Assembly: GCA_964627935.1 (NCBI GenBank)
Contig: CAZVLB010000010.1
Location: 1 to 64,000, forward strand
DNA from: JAABVY01 sp964627935
GTDB lineage: Bacteria > Zixibacteria > MSB-5A5 > JAABVY01
Length of the DNA: 64,000 bases
Direction: 5' to 3'
Shown: one piece after another, positions 1 through 7,890 of the stretch
How positions within the stretch are numbered: position 1 is the stretch's first letter
Layout: each line of letters opens with the position of its first letter
Notes under the pieces: generated by a model
What the model was told of the DNA's origin: nothing
Seen by the model: the letters and a program-made list of their open reading frames with translations, nothing else
Databases searched by the model: none
Program-made: the position numbers and the translations under genes

Positions 1-20
1 TTCGATTCCCCCCACCTCCA
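1..20 (+). ncRNA. ssrA: 3' end of tmRNA (partial)
   Basis: The window opens with TTCGATTCCCCCCACCTCCA, which reads as the T-loop, the 3' half of the T-stem and the acceptor strand of a tmRNA. The encoded end ACCTCCA resembles the end of other tmRNAs, and the CCA would be added or lie at the boundary. The rest of the gene is outside the window, so the identification rests on these 20 bases. Support comes from the same end being duplicated at 3629-3649 and 8154-8170 at the borders of AT-rich inserted units, because ssrA 3' ends are classic integration sites. A tRNA with a similar end cannot be excluded. Confidence 0.6.
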
Positions 21-167
21 TTTTATGTAATTCATTACAAGGCAATAAGATAGAAATATCGAGAAAAGGGCTATTTGTCTAATTCCCCCATCCCTCTTGA
101 AAATTCACACTATAACCCTCAATAACTTAGAATAACTTGAAACCGCGGATGTCACGATTTTGTCACG
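1..167 (+). repeat. Left-end repeat, copy 1
   Basis: The tmRNA end is followed by a non-coding block matching 3629-3796. Bases 64-140 and 3693-3769 are nearly identical, whereas bases 30-63 diverge. The block ends in GTCACGATTTTGTCACG (151-167), two GTCACG boxes separated by ATTTT. That 11-bp period puts them on the same helix face, as expected of integrase arm-type sites. Confidence 0.7.
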
Positions 168-238
168 GTCGATGCAGCCATGGTCGAGGCATTGAATGCC
201 TATAGTAGAAGCATTATAACCATTTTCGAGTATCCTGA

Positions 239-412
239 TTATTTCTTGACCAGCTTCTTGCCGCAACAGAGTAAGGTGCAGGATTCAGCGGATCCACAGC
301 ATTCATCCTTGTCCTGGCCAATATCGCGGCATTCCTTAACGACTTTTAGTTACAATCCGCATTCTTCACATTCGTAAACTTCGTTCAACTTGATATCATG
401 ACAAATTGTCAT
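239..412 (-). pseudogene. Desulforedoxin-like Cys-rich small protein with in-frame stop
   Basis: On the minus strand a good ribosome site (GGAAAGGA) precedes an ATG at 412. Codons 1-20 include EVYECEECGL, the first CxxC knuckle typical of desulforedoxin and desulfoferrodoxin N-terminal domains. Codon 21 is TAA (350-352). The same frame then continues for 36 codons with LKVVKEC, CCG and a final CCGKKLVKK, ending with TAA at 239-241. Together this reads as one roughly 57-residue metal-binding protein in which a GAA-type codon has become TAA. It is either a recent pseudogene, an assembly error, or two very short peptides. The family assignment is by motif only. Confidence 0.55.
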
Positions 413-496
413 CTTTTCGTCCTTTCCATTATATTTAGATAATTCCATCCACTGTCAAATTTAAATTCTCATTGGCGTTCAATCAGGATGTTTTAA

Positions 497-531
497 CGGA
501 GGCTCCCAAATATATTTGAAGGAGCCCCCGC
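497..531 (-). terminator. Intrinsic terminator of the TonB receptor gene
   Basis: On the minus strand GGCTCC (521-526) pairs with GGAGCC (501-506), flanked by further G/C pairs, and is followed by GTTAAAAC. It lies about 45 bases beyond the TonB receptor stop codon. The U-tract is short, so efficiency is uncertain. Confidence 0.5.
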
Positions 532-572
532 AAATTCCAAGCCAATGTTTCTGGTCGCAATTGGTTTTGGCA

Positions 573-2942
573 TCACATTACACTAAAAGGAACCTGTATC
601 TTGAGGCTGATGTTTCTCCCCATTGAAAGAGCATACGCCTTATAGGTATCAAGAAAATCGACATAGGCTTCATCCAACAGGTTTTCCACTTCCAAATATA
701 CAGAAATCGGTTGATTGTTGAAATTGAAGATCAGACCAAGACTGGCACTGAAAGTTGTATATGCCTCTGTGCTGGCGGTACCAAATGGGATTATGTCGAA
801 CTGGGAGAATGGTTCATAGACTCCAGCAGATTTCTTTGACATGACATGCTTCATTCGCATTTCTGCAAAGGAACCGCCGAGAATTCCCTTTGCAGGTTTT
901 GAAAACCGCACGCCGGCAGTAATTCTATCCGCTGGCATAAGTGGAAGCTCTTCGCTCGTCTCACTATTTTCGCTGGTTGTTGCTGAATAGGTAGCATCAA
1001 GTCTAATCCAGGGGAGAATGTTAGCTTCACCGGAAATCTCTATACCTGTAATAGTCCCGTCAGTTTGGTCAGCCGCAAGAATTGGCAGTGTTGTCGTGCC
1101 AATCGTCGTATCGCGTCCCTGATTTTCAAGGAAGATATAATTATCGATGCGATTATAATAAACAGTTGCTTTGGCCACGGCCTGTTCTGTCCTTAACCTA
1201 AGGCTTGCGTCGATACCGTAACTGCGTTCGGGATCAAGATAGGGATTACCAATTTGAAACGCCTGAACTCCTCCATGGACTCCATAGGCATGGAGTTCGA
1301 AGATATCCGGAGCCCGAAAGCCAGCAGAAAAGTTCGAGGCTATTGTCAAAAACTCCGCTAACCGATAACTGACCCCGGCTGAACCTGAAAATACGGTGTA
1401 TTCCTGAGTTAATACATCATCGGTTTCGCCGGCTTCTGTGTCAGGGAGCCGCATCGCTGCATTTGCTTCGGCCTCATGCTCACGATAATCATATCGTAAT
1501 CCGACATTCAGCGTAAGATCGTTATTGGAATATTCCTCAAAAGCGAAAATACCAAGATCGAATATGTCCGCATTTGGGAGTAAACCCGAGGCGCGAGTCT
1601 CCTGATTTTGCATGTTTAAATTGATTCCAAGGGTCCCGCTTACTCCGTGGATCATGCCATGCATCATTTCCAATCGTGCATCATAGACAGATCGAACGAG
1701 GTCGACATTCCACTCCGGATTATCTTCAAAACCAACACCTTCAGTTGCTTGTCTGACATTTCTTTGAAAGCTTAATGTCGGCTTGAGAGTTAATTTTGAA
1801 CTCACCAGAACGTTGCTTTTAATTTTGAAATTGTCGTTTTCCAGATTTTGTGCAATAGGACTGCCGTCCCCAAGCAAATAATTCTGCTCGCTATCATAGT
1901 GATCGTAGATGCCCTGCAAATTCCCGAAGGCTCCGGAAAAACCAAGTATAGCAAAACCTGAGTTTTGATTGAAATTAGTATAAGGCAACTCACCGGTGAA
2001 TTTCGGGTCACCCGGAGTGCTCGTCTCCGCGTAGGTTGGTTCGTCAGGGGTCCTGAAGTTATCGGCCTTTCTGGTGGTGATACCGGCCCGGTAACCCAGT
2101 ACGCCGGATGCTCCCTCCAATTCTAGACCACTTGACCATTCCTTATTATTAGAAAAATACTGCCCTCTCAGCAAACCTTTCATATAATGGTTTTCAGTTC
2201 CACCTGACGGTAGAGATTTAGTAATAACATTGGCCGCACCGCCCAGAGCATCAGAGCCATACAATATGCTGGCGGCACCCTGTACCACTTCAACACGTTC
2301 CGCCTGAGCCAGATTAAGAACCGGCTGGTGCCGGAATGAAAACTGATAATACTCCATGGGAACACCATCTTTCATTACTCGGACCCTATTACCACTCAAT
2401 CCGCGAATAACCGGTTTACCCGCCTGCGGTCCGGTACTGATATTCGATATCCCGGGCAGTCTTTCAAGGGTCTTTCCCAAAGCCGCTGTTTCATTAGCCA
2501 AAAGCTCTTCACCACCCAGAATCTGAATATCCTGTGGCGATTTCATGGGATCGGTAGGAGTGGGAGATCCGGTAACAACAATACCTTCGCCTTTAATGGC
2601 CCTTTCATTCAAGATAATTCTCAATTCCTGATTCAGATCTTCTGTTGGATTGATTTCGAGCATTACAGTGGCAAAACCAACATGGCTTACTTCAATAAGG
2701 AATGTGTTTGACGGTATGTTTCGAAGAACGAATCTACCCTCAGAATCAGATGGCACGACCTTATTAATACCTGGAATTGCAATGTTTGCATTAGGTACCG
2801 GTTGACTATTCTGATCAACTATGACGCCGCTAATCTGTTTTTTGGGTGAGTCCCCTGCGTATTCACTCGCCGAAATTGATCCGTATAAGAAGATCAGAGA
2901 CATAAACATCACCCATAGGGGAATCGTTTGTTTTATTTTCAT
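573..2942 (-). CDS. TonB-dependent outer membrane receptor
   Basis: This 789-residue protein has a cleavable signal peptide (about 1-25), a carboxypeptidase-regulatory-like beta-sandwich (about 38-112), a plug domain (about 128-242, containing GKPVIRGLSGNRVRVMKDGV and ILYGSDALGGAANVITKSL) and a beta-barrel to the C-terminus with ENLLDEAY near the end. It would take up a bound ligand across the outer membrane using TonB-ExbBD energy; none of those genes is in the window. The extra N-terminal domain is usual for FCB-group receptors. The substrate is unknown. The neighbouring Cys/His membrane protein makes a metal or metal chelate plausible, which is inference. It sits alone with that protein inside the ssrA-borne unit and ends at a hairpin. 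Confidence 0.9.
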   Translation of the reverse strand: MKIKQTIPLWVMFMSLIFLYGSISASEYAGDSPKKQISGVIVDQNSQPVPNANIAIPGINKVVPSDSEGRFVLRNIPSNTFLIEVSHVGFATVMLEINPTEDLNQELRIILNERAIKGEGIVVTGSPTPTDPMKSPQDIQILGGEELLANETAALGKTLERLPGISNISTGPQAGKPVIRGLSGNRVRVMKDGVPMEYYQFSFRHQPVLNLAQAERVEVVQGAASILYGSDALGGAANVITKSLPSGGTENHYMKGLLRGQYFSNNKEWSSGLELEGASGVLGYRAGITTRKADNFRTPDEPTYAETSTPGDPKFTGELPYTNFNQNSGFAILGFSGAFGNLQGIYDHYDSEQNYLLGDGSPIAQNLENDNFKIKSNVLVSSKLTLKPTLSFQRNVRQATEGVGFEDNPEWNVDLVRSVYDARLEMMHGMIHGVSGTLGINLNMQNQETRASGLLPNADIFDLGIFAFEEYSNNDLTLNVGLRYDYREHEAEANAAMRLPDTEAGETDDVLTQEYTVFSGSAGVSYRLAEFLTIASNFSAGFRAPDIFELHAYGVHGGVQAFQIGNPYLDPERSYGIDASLRLRTEQAVAKATVYYNRIDNYIFLENQGRDTTIGTTTLPILAADQTDGTITGIEISGEANILPWIRLDATYSATTSENSETSEELPLMPADRITAGVRFSKPAKGILGGSFAEMRMKHVMSKKSAGVYEPFSQFDIIPFGTASTEAYTTFSASLGLIFNFNNQPISVYLEVENLLDEAYVDFLDTYKAYALSMGRNISLKIQVPFSVM

Positions 2943-3049
2943 ATATAACGAACCTCTTCTTTGTAAATAGTAGTATTCTCAAGCACACTCAACCATGATT
3001 GCAGTTATCCATTTGCAAATGGTTCTATTGTTTTGGTGCTTTTCTTGTT

Positions 3050-3358
3050 TTAGATATCTTTGGTCGTTAGAAATGGAGACATCGGAGGGGCTCTCTTCAA
3101 GATGAAGGAGCCGAGATAACAATGAATGGTATGCTCATTTATAAAGCGGAAAATCCCGCATGGGCATAAAAAAAGAACTACACTAGCTGCGCCGAATATT
3201 ATCAGAGTCGCGGTCAGTAGACAAATTAGGCAATGGCCATGATCAGTATCACAGTGGGTTGTATGATAGAGAACACCAGATAAACCAGCTATAGCCGCAA
3301 CAATCGGCAGCAACAATATCCATCTATTATACCTATTTCTTAATCCTGATAATTCCAT
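3050..3358 (-). CDS. Small Cys/His-rich membrane protein, possibly metal-linked
   Basis: This 102-residue protein has two hydrophobic stretches (about 13-33 and 44-66). The loop between them reads HTTHCDTDHGHCLIC, and CPC follows the second helix. The His and Cys placement looks metal-binding and is reminiscent of the small DUF2946-type proteins found beside copper or zinc systems; I cannot confirm family membership. An AAGGA ribosome site lies 12 bases before the ATG. It is transcribed toward the TonB receptor with a 107-base gap and may be in the same operon. A similar pairing of a small Cys-rich protein with a metal transporter occurs at 25.4 kb. Confidence 0.6.
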   Translation of the reverse strand: MELSGLRNRYNRWILLLPIVAAIAGLSGVLYHTTHCDTDHGHCLICLLTATLIIFGAASVVLFLCPCGIFRFINEHTIHCYLGSFILKRAPPMSPFLTTKDI

Positions 3359-3572
3359 TACATCAAAAATCCTTAAACGTAATACAAAGTAATATTATAT
3401 CCATCTGAAATCAAGGCGTAAATTATTCCACTATCTATTCAAAGGTCATAGATGATTTACAATTTGGAGGAATTATGAATAACACCTGTTCAATATTATG
3501 AAATCGTCGGTAAGACAATGGGTTGAAGCGAGTATTGTTATTATGATTATAGCACTCGATTTGAATAAATCC

Positions 3573-3796
3573 GTCACGATTTTGTCACGGGACGTTGTAA
3601 GTGATTGACCTGTATTACGTTTTTGGGGTTCGACCCCCCCCCACCTCCAATTTATGTAATCCACTATAATACAACATGTTAGAGGAAGACAGTGAAGGGC
3701 TATTTGTCTAATTCCCCCATCCCTCTTGAAAATTCACACTATAACCCTCAATAACTTAGAATAACTTAAAACCTCAGATGTCACGATTTTGTCACG
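3573..3796 (+). repeat. Junction of units 1 and 2: right-end repeat plus tmRNA end plus left-end repeat
   Basis: Bases 3573-3649 match 8098-8170 with five substitutions and a shorter C-run. They contain GTCACGATTTTGTCACG (3573-3589) and end in a copy of the tmRNA T-arm and acceptor strand. Bases 3629-3796 match 1-167 and finish with a second GTCACG pair (3780-3796). The segment therefore holds one right border and one left border sharing a single core. Bases 3365-3572 beside it contain no convincing gene. Confidence 0.75.
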
Positions 3797-3839
3797 GGAT
3801 TGGCTTAGTAATTTTCTATTAGTTCGGCTAAAAAAACGC

Positions 3840-3902
3840 TTGTGCCAGTTAATTTTTATCAGTATAATATGTCGGCAATAATTTATATTTACCGACATAT
3901 TA
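3840..3902 (+). promoter_or_regulatory. abiE promoter with embedded AbiEi-type operator
   Basis: TTGTGC (3840-3845), a 17-base spacer and TATAAT (3863-3868) form a near-consensus promoter. A perfect 11-bp inverted repeat, TAATATGTCGG (3865-3875) and CCGACATATTA (3892-3902), overlaps the -10 box and the start point. AbiEi antitoxins are known to repress their own promoters by binding inverted repeats, so this is the expected autoregulatory operator. The sequence is seen directly; AbiEi binding is inferred. Confidence 0.8.
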
Positions 3903-3921
3903 GGATAATGCGGATATAATT

Positions 3922-4524
3922 ATGAAAATGGAAATTAGAAAAAAGATCATCCAGATTGTTAAGCAGCTTGGTATTGTTCGGCCAAGAGATATGGATGAAT
4001 ATGGCATACATCGCAAGTATATCCATATGCTATATAATCAGGGTGTACTAAATCGAATTGGACGAGGCCTCTATACCCTATCTGAGACAGAGCCTTCTGA
4101 AAATAGAAGCATCGCCGAAGCCTGTAAACGGATGCCATCAGGAGTAGTCTGCCTGCTCTCGGCTCTCAGGTTTCATGATCTGACAACTCAATCGCCTTAT
4201 GAGATCTGGATGGCTATCGACAATAAGGCTCGTAGCCCTAGAGAGCTTGGTATTCCTATACGGATTGCAAGATTTTCCGGTAAAGTACTTACGTCCGGAA
4301 TCGAACGACATAATATTGAAGGCGTTACGGTCCGCGTTTATAATCCGGCAAAAACAGTTGCCGACTGTTTTAAATTTAGAAACAAGATTGGACTAGATGT
4401 TGCCCTCGAAGCTCTACGCGACTGTCACCAGTCTCGAAAATGTACGATGGATGATCTTTGGAAATATGCTAAAATCTGCAGGGTTGCCAATATCATAAAA
4501 CCGTATCTCGAGTCACTGGTATGA
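3922..4524 (+). CDS. abiEi: Type IV antitoxin, AbiEi family transcriptional regulator
   Basis: This 200-residue protein has an N-terminal winged-helix region (about 1-60: HRKYIHMLYNQGVLNRIGRGLYTL) followed by the AbiEi C-terminal domain. Conserved segments include CLLSALRFHDLT near 80 and TVRVYNPAKTVADCFKFRNKIGLDVALEALR near 140-165. AbiEi proteins repress the operon and neutralise the AbiEii nucleotidyltransferase toxin without stable complex formation. The stop codon overlaps the next start by 4 bases, indicating coupled translation. The inverted repeat immediately upstream is the probable autoregulatory site. Confidence 0.9.
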   Translation: MKMEIRKKIIQIVKQLGIVRPRDMDEYGIHRKYIHMLYNQGVLNRIGRGLYTLSETEPSENRSIAEACKRMPSGVVCLLSALRFHDLTTQSPYEIWMAIDNKARSPRELGIPIRIARFSGKVLTSGIERHNIEGVTVRVYNPAKTVADCFKFRNKIGLDVALEALRDCHQSRKCTMDDLWKYAKICRVANIIKPYLESLV

Positions 4525-5435
4525 GCAAAAAGAGTTCTAATAATCTTGAGGCTTCGGTTCGTCAGCGTCTTTTGAATCTCAGTCGGGCTCGAAAAGAGGA
4601 TTTCAATCTAATCCTGACGCGTTACGCTGTTGAAAGATTCTTATATCGTCTTTCACAATCTAATCATGCGGATAAATTTATTCTTAAAGGTGCGATGCTT
4701 ATAGCAATTTTTATAGGCAAAGCGCACCGCCCAACTCGTGATCTGGATTTGCTTGGTTTTGGAGACCCGGAAGCGGAAGCTATCAGAAAAATAATAAGAG
4801 AAATATGTCAGGCAAAAGTAGCGAAGGATGGACTTGAATACGAAGCTGACAGTGTTGAGATAGAGGAGATTCGAGGCAATCAGGAATATCCCGGACAGCG
4901 AGTGAAGATCAATGCTAAACTAGATAATGCTAAAATTAACATCCAGGTTGATATTGGTTTTGGCGACGCCGTAACTCCAAAGGCAAAAATCATTACCTAT
5001 CCGGTATTGCTTGATTATCCGGCACCTCGAATCCGAGCTTATCCCAAAGAGACTCAGATTGCGGAGAAATTACAATCAATGGTTTTCTTAGGCATGGCCA
5101 ACAGTCGAATGAAAGATTTCTATGACATTTATATTCTCTCCAAAACTTTTTCGTTCGATGCTAATATACTCGTCAAAGCCATAAAGGCAACGTTTGAACG
5201 AAGAGGCACACAGATTCCAGAGGACATACCTTTGGCTTTAAGTGATGAGTTTGCCTATAGCACGGATAAAAATAATCAATGGAAGGCCTTCATAAATCGG
5301 AATAGTCTTGAAGATATTGGTGTTGATTTCCCTCAACTTATAAAATTGCTCCGAGAATTTTTACTTAAACCGCTTCAGACGGCTGCGCTTGGTAGTCCGT
5401 TCAAGTACAAATGGATTGACAGTAATTGGAAATAA
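4521..5435 (+). CDS. abiEii: Type IV toxin, AbiEii family nucleotidyltransferase
   Basis: This 304-residue protein has the AbiEii/DUF1814 nucleotidyltransferase fold. FILKGAMLI (53-61) and RPTRDLDLLG (70-79) place the catalytic DxD aspartates at 74 and 76. Further family features are QIAEKLQSM near 187 and MKDFYDIYIL near 203. AbiEii-type toxins transfer nucleotides to acceptor RNAs and arrest growth, classically causing abortive infection. Motifs and length are intact, so the toxin looks functional. The start overlaps abiEi by 4 bases, and 16 bases separate its stop from the next gene, so all three probably form one transcript. Confidence 0.9.
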   Translation: MSKKSSNNLEASVRQRLLNLSRARKEDFNLILTRYAVERFLYRLSQSNHADKFILKGAMLIAIFIGKAHRPTRDLDLLGFGDPEAEAIRKIIREICQAKVAKDGLEYEADSVEIEEIRGNQEYPGQRVKINAKLDNAKINIQVDIGFGDAVTPKAKIITYPVLLDYPAPRIRAYPKETQIAEKLQSMVFLGMANSRMKDFYDIYILSKTFSFDANILVKAIKATFERRGTQIPEDIPLALSDEFAYSTDKNNQWKAFINRNSLEDIGVDFPQLIKLLREFLLKPLQTAALGSPFKYKWIDSNWK

Positions 5436-5451
5436 AGAGATTAGCATACTC

Positions 5452-7890
5452 ATGCAGAATGAAACCGAAAAAGAATTGTTACGTAAGTTGCGTGATCTGC
5501 AGGATGAGAACAAACACCTTCGTATCGAAAACAGAAAACTAAAGACAATTCTTGAGTCCTTCTCCATCAAGCCGGCATCTTCCCTTCAATTACAAGGACA
5601 ATCAGATAGCGAACCGCCTGTATCCATTGAAAAAATTGAAATCGCACCAAAACTGGAAATTGATAAAGTGCGGCTTTTCCGAAATTTGTTTCGAGGCCGA
5701 GAAGATGTATTTGCCATCCGATGGGAGAACAAATCAGGCAAATCCGGATATTCTCCGGCTTGTGCCAATGAATGGGATCCACTGCTTTGCAGAAAACCAT
5801 GTTCAAAATGCCCCAATAGCAATTATCTGCCACTTTCAGAATCGGTAATTGAAGAACACCTCACTGGCAAAAAGACTATCGGAATCTATCCTCTATTGAC
5901 CGATGAAACATGTTACTTGTTGGCCGCAGATTTCGATAAAGAGTGTTGGCAGGATGATGTCAGGACTTTTTTGCAATCATGTAGAGAGATGGCGATCCCC
6001 GCGGTGTTGGAGCGATCGCGTTCTGGGCGGGGTGGTCATATATGGATTTTCTTCTCAGAGACAATACCAGCCATATTGGCCCGCAAATTGGGAAGTGCAG
6101 TGTTAACAAATGCTCTATCAAAAAGACATAAGATTGGTCTTGACTCATACGATCGCTTCTTTCCAAGTCAGGCTACTATGCCGAAAGGGGGTTTTGGAAA
6201 TTTGATAGCGTTGCCGCTGCAGAAGATGCCAAGAGAGAAAGGGAATACCTTATTTCTTGATGTCGATTTAAGGCCATATCCAGACCAATGGAGATTTCTG
6301 GCATCCATCAAGAAAATGAATCCTGATGAGGCGAGATACGTTGTCATAAATGCCGAAAGATCAAACTCGGTAATTGGTGTTCGAGCCGTAAAATATGACA
6401 ATCTCGCTCAAGATGATCCCTGGACACTCCCACCTTCAATGCAAGTACCTGAGCTGGAGTTTAAGGAAACCTTTCCTAAAAGCATTTCAATTGTCTGCAG
6501 CAATTTGCTTTTTATTGAGAAAGAAAAGCTATCTCCACAGTTAATTAGCCGATTAGTGCGGCTTGCAGCTTTTCAGAATCCGGAATTTTATCGTGCTCAG
6601 GCCATGCGCCTTTCCACATTTGGGAAACCTCGCATTATTTACTGCGCAGACGAATTCCCAAAACATATTGGTCTTCCAAGGGGTTGCCTCGATGAAATCA
6701 GGAGCCTTCTTAGTTCCTTAAACATAGAGATTAAGCTGGAACACAAGCGATTTCAAGGAAGGACGATTGATGTATCATTTGAGGGTAAATTACAGGATAT
6801 GCAATATGGCGCTGCTTCGAAGATGCTTGAAAATGAAGATGGTGTACTGGTAGCTCCTACCGGGTTTGGTAAGACCATAATTGCCTCATGGCTGATCGCT
6901 CAGCGAAAAGTGAACACATTGATTCTCGTACATCGGAGAATACTGATGGACCAATGGAGAGAAAGGCTTAGTCTTTTTCTGGATATTCCACTCAAGGACA
7001 TAGGGATGTATGGGAGTGGGAAAAAGAGGTTGACCGGTATAATTGATATTGCTGTTATTCAGAGTCTTCAGCGAAAGGGCGAGGTTCAGAATTTTGTGGC
7101 TGACTATGGGCATGTCATAATTGATGAGTGCCACCATGTATCGGCCTTTAGTTTTGAACAAGTTCTCAAGCAGGTTAAGGCGCAATATGTTCTCGGCCTG
7201 ACCGCTACCCCGGCAAGACGAGATGGGCATCATCCTATTATCATAATGCAATGTGGTCCAATCCGGGCGAAAATAGACAGCAAAATTGTGGCACTTGAAC
7301 GTCCATTCAAACATGTTGTGCTTCTCAAAGAGACCTGCTTTAAGATTCCAGAATCAATGACAGAGCCAACAATCCAGGAATTGTATTCGGCACTTGTCAA
7401 TGATCGCGAGCGAAACAATCAAATTGCAGAAGAAATTCTTGCTTCTATTGCTGAAGGCAGATCTCCTCTGGTATTGACAGAAAGAACTGATCACCTCAAG
7501 ATTTTGTCTGAAATGCTGGGGGATTCTATAAAATATCTGATGGTATTAAAGGGTGGAATGGGAAAGAGACAGCGGGAGGCTGTCTTGGATCAACTTAAGT
7601 CGATTTCCGATAATGAAGAACGAATCATTTTGGCTACCGGCAGGCATATTGGTGAGGGTTTTGATGACGCTCGCCTGGACACTTTATTTCTAGTGATGCC
7701 GATTTCCTGGCGTGGAACTCTGCAGCACTATGTAGGGCGCTTACATCGGCTACATGATAATAAGCGTGAGGTGCGGGTTTATGACTTTGTTGATAGGCAG
7801 GTTCCTATGCTTTTTCGTATGTTTAATAAAAGGCTGGCCGGATATAAAACAATCGGCTACTCAATCGGAAGAGAAACAACCGTTTCTTAG
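5452..7890 (+). CDS. TOTE-type conflict protein: AEP primase domain fused to SF2 helicase
   Basis: This protein is 812 residues long from the ATG at 5452. The open frame extends upstream to 5389 but overlaps abiEii, and 5452 gives a 16-base operon gap. Order: charged coiled coil (about 1-40); a Cys cluster that may bind zinc (C104, C113, C117, C120); archaeo-eukaryotic primase-like domain with acidic pair D160/D162 and SGRGGHIW (191-198) plus DRFFPSQATMPKGGFGNLIA; then a superfamily 2 helicase with Walker A APTGFGKT (468-475), DECH (558-561) and LGLTATPARRDG. The primase block matches the TOTE conflict-system family, thought to act against invading DNA; the biochemical action is unproven. Its last position in an AbiE operon makes co-regulation by AbiEi likely. 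Confidence 0.85.
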   Translation: MQNETEKELLRKLRDLQDENKHLRIENRKLKTILESFSIKPASSLQLQGQSDSEPPVSIEKIEIAPKLEIDKVRLFRNLFRGREDVFAIRWENKSGKSGYSPACANEWDPLLCRKPCSKCPNSNYLPLSESVIEEHLTGKKTIGIYPLLTDETCYLLAADFDKECWQDDVRTFLQSCREMAIPAVLERSRSGRGGHIWIFFSETIPAILARKLGSAVLTNALSKRHKIGLDSYDRFFPSQATMPKGGFGNLIALPLQKMPREKGNTLFLDVDLRPYPDQWRFLASIKKMNPDEARYVVINAERSNSVIGVRAVKYDNLAQDDPWTLPPSMQVPELEFKETFPKSISIVCSNLLFIEKEKLSPQLISRLVRLAAFQNPEFYRAQAMRLSTFGKPRIIYCADEFPKHIGLPRGCLDEIRSLLSSLNIEIKLEHKRFQGRTIDVSFEGKLQDMQYGAASKMLENEDGVLVAPTGFGKTIIASWLIAQRKVNTLILVHRRILMDQWRERLSLFLDIPLKDIGMYGSGKKRLTGIIDIAVIQSLQRKGEVQNFVADYGHVIIDECHHVSAFSFEQVLKQVKAQYVLGLTATPARRDGHHPIIIMQCGPIRAKIDSKIVALERPFKHVVLLKETCFKIPESMTEPTIQELYSALVNDRERNNQIAEEILASIAEGRSPLVLTERTDHLKILSEMLGDSIKYLMVLKGGMGKRQREAVLDQLKSISDNEERIILATGRHIGEGFDDARLDTLFLVMPISWRGTLQHYVGRLHRLHDNKREVRVYDFVDRQVPMLFRMFNKRLAGYKTIGYSIGRETTVS

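Larger units (their letters stand above)
1..3649. mobile_element. ssrA-integrated unit 1 (metal-uptake-like cargo, no integrase)
   Basis: This AT-rich segment is bounded on the left by the tmRNA 3' end and on the right by a second copy of that end at 3629-3649. Its left border (1-167) is repeated almost intact at 3629-3796, and its right border (3573-3649) is repeated at 8098-8170. Cargo comprises a TonB receptor, a small Cys/His membrane protein and a broken desulforedoxin-like gene, all on the minus strand. No recombinase is present, so movement would need an integrase supplied from elsewhere. The boundaries are directly visible; mobility is inferred. Confidence 0.6.

Noticed and set aside
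180..377. Plus-strand 65-codon open frame
   Set aside because: It lies antisense to the desulforedoxin-like gene, has no ribosome site and no recognisable protein pattern.
3475..3501. Strong ribosome site (TTGGAGGAATT) before an 8-codon frame near the right border of unit 1
   Set aside because: The frame is too short to call. It may be the remnant of a gene lost at the junction, but nothing downstream supports this.
5389..5451. Upstream extension of the TOTE gene to an ATG at 5389
   Set aside because: It would overlap abiEii out of frame by 47 bases; the ATG at 5452 gives normal operon spacing.
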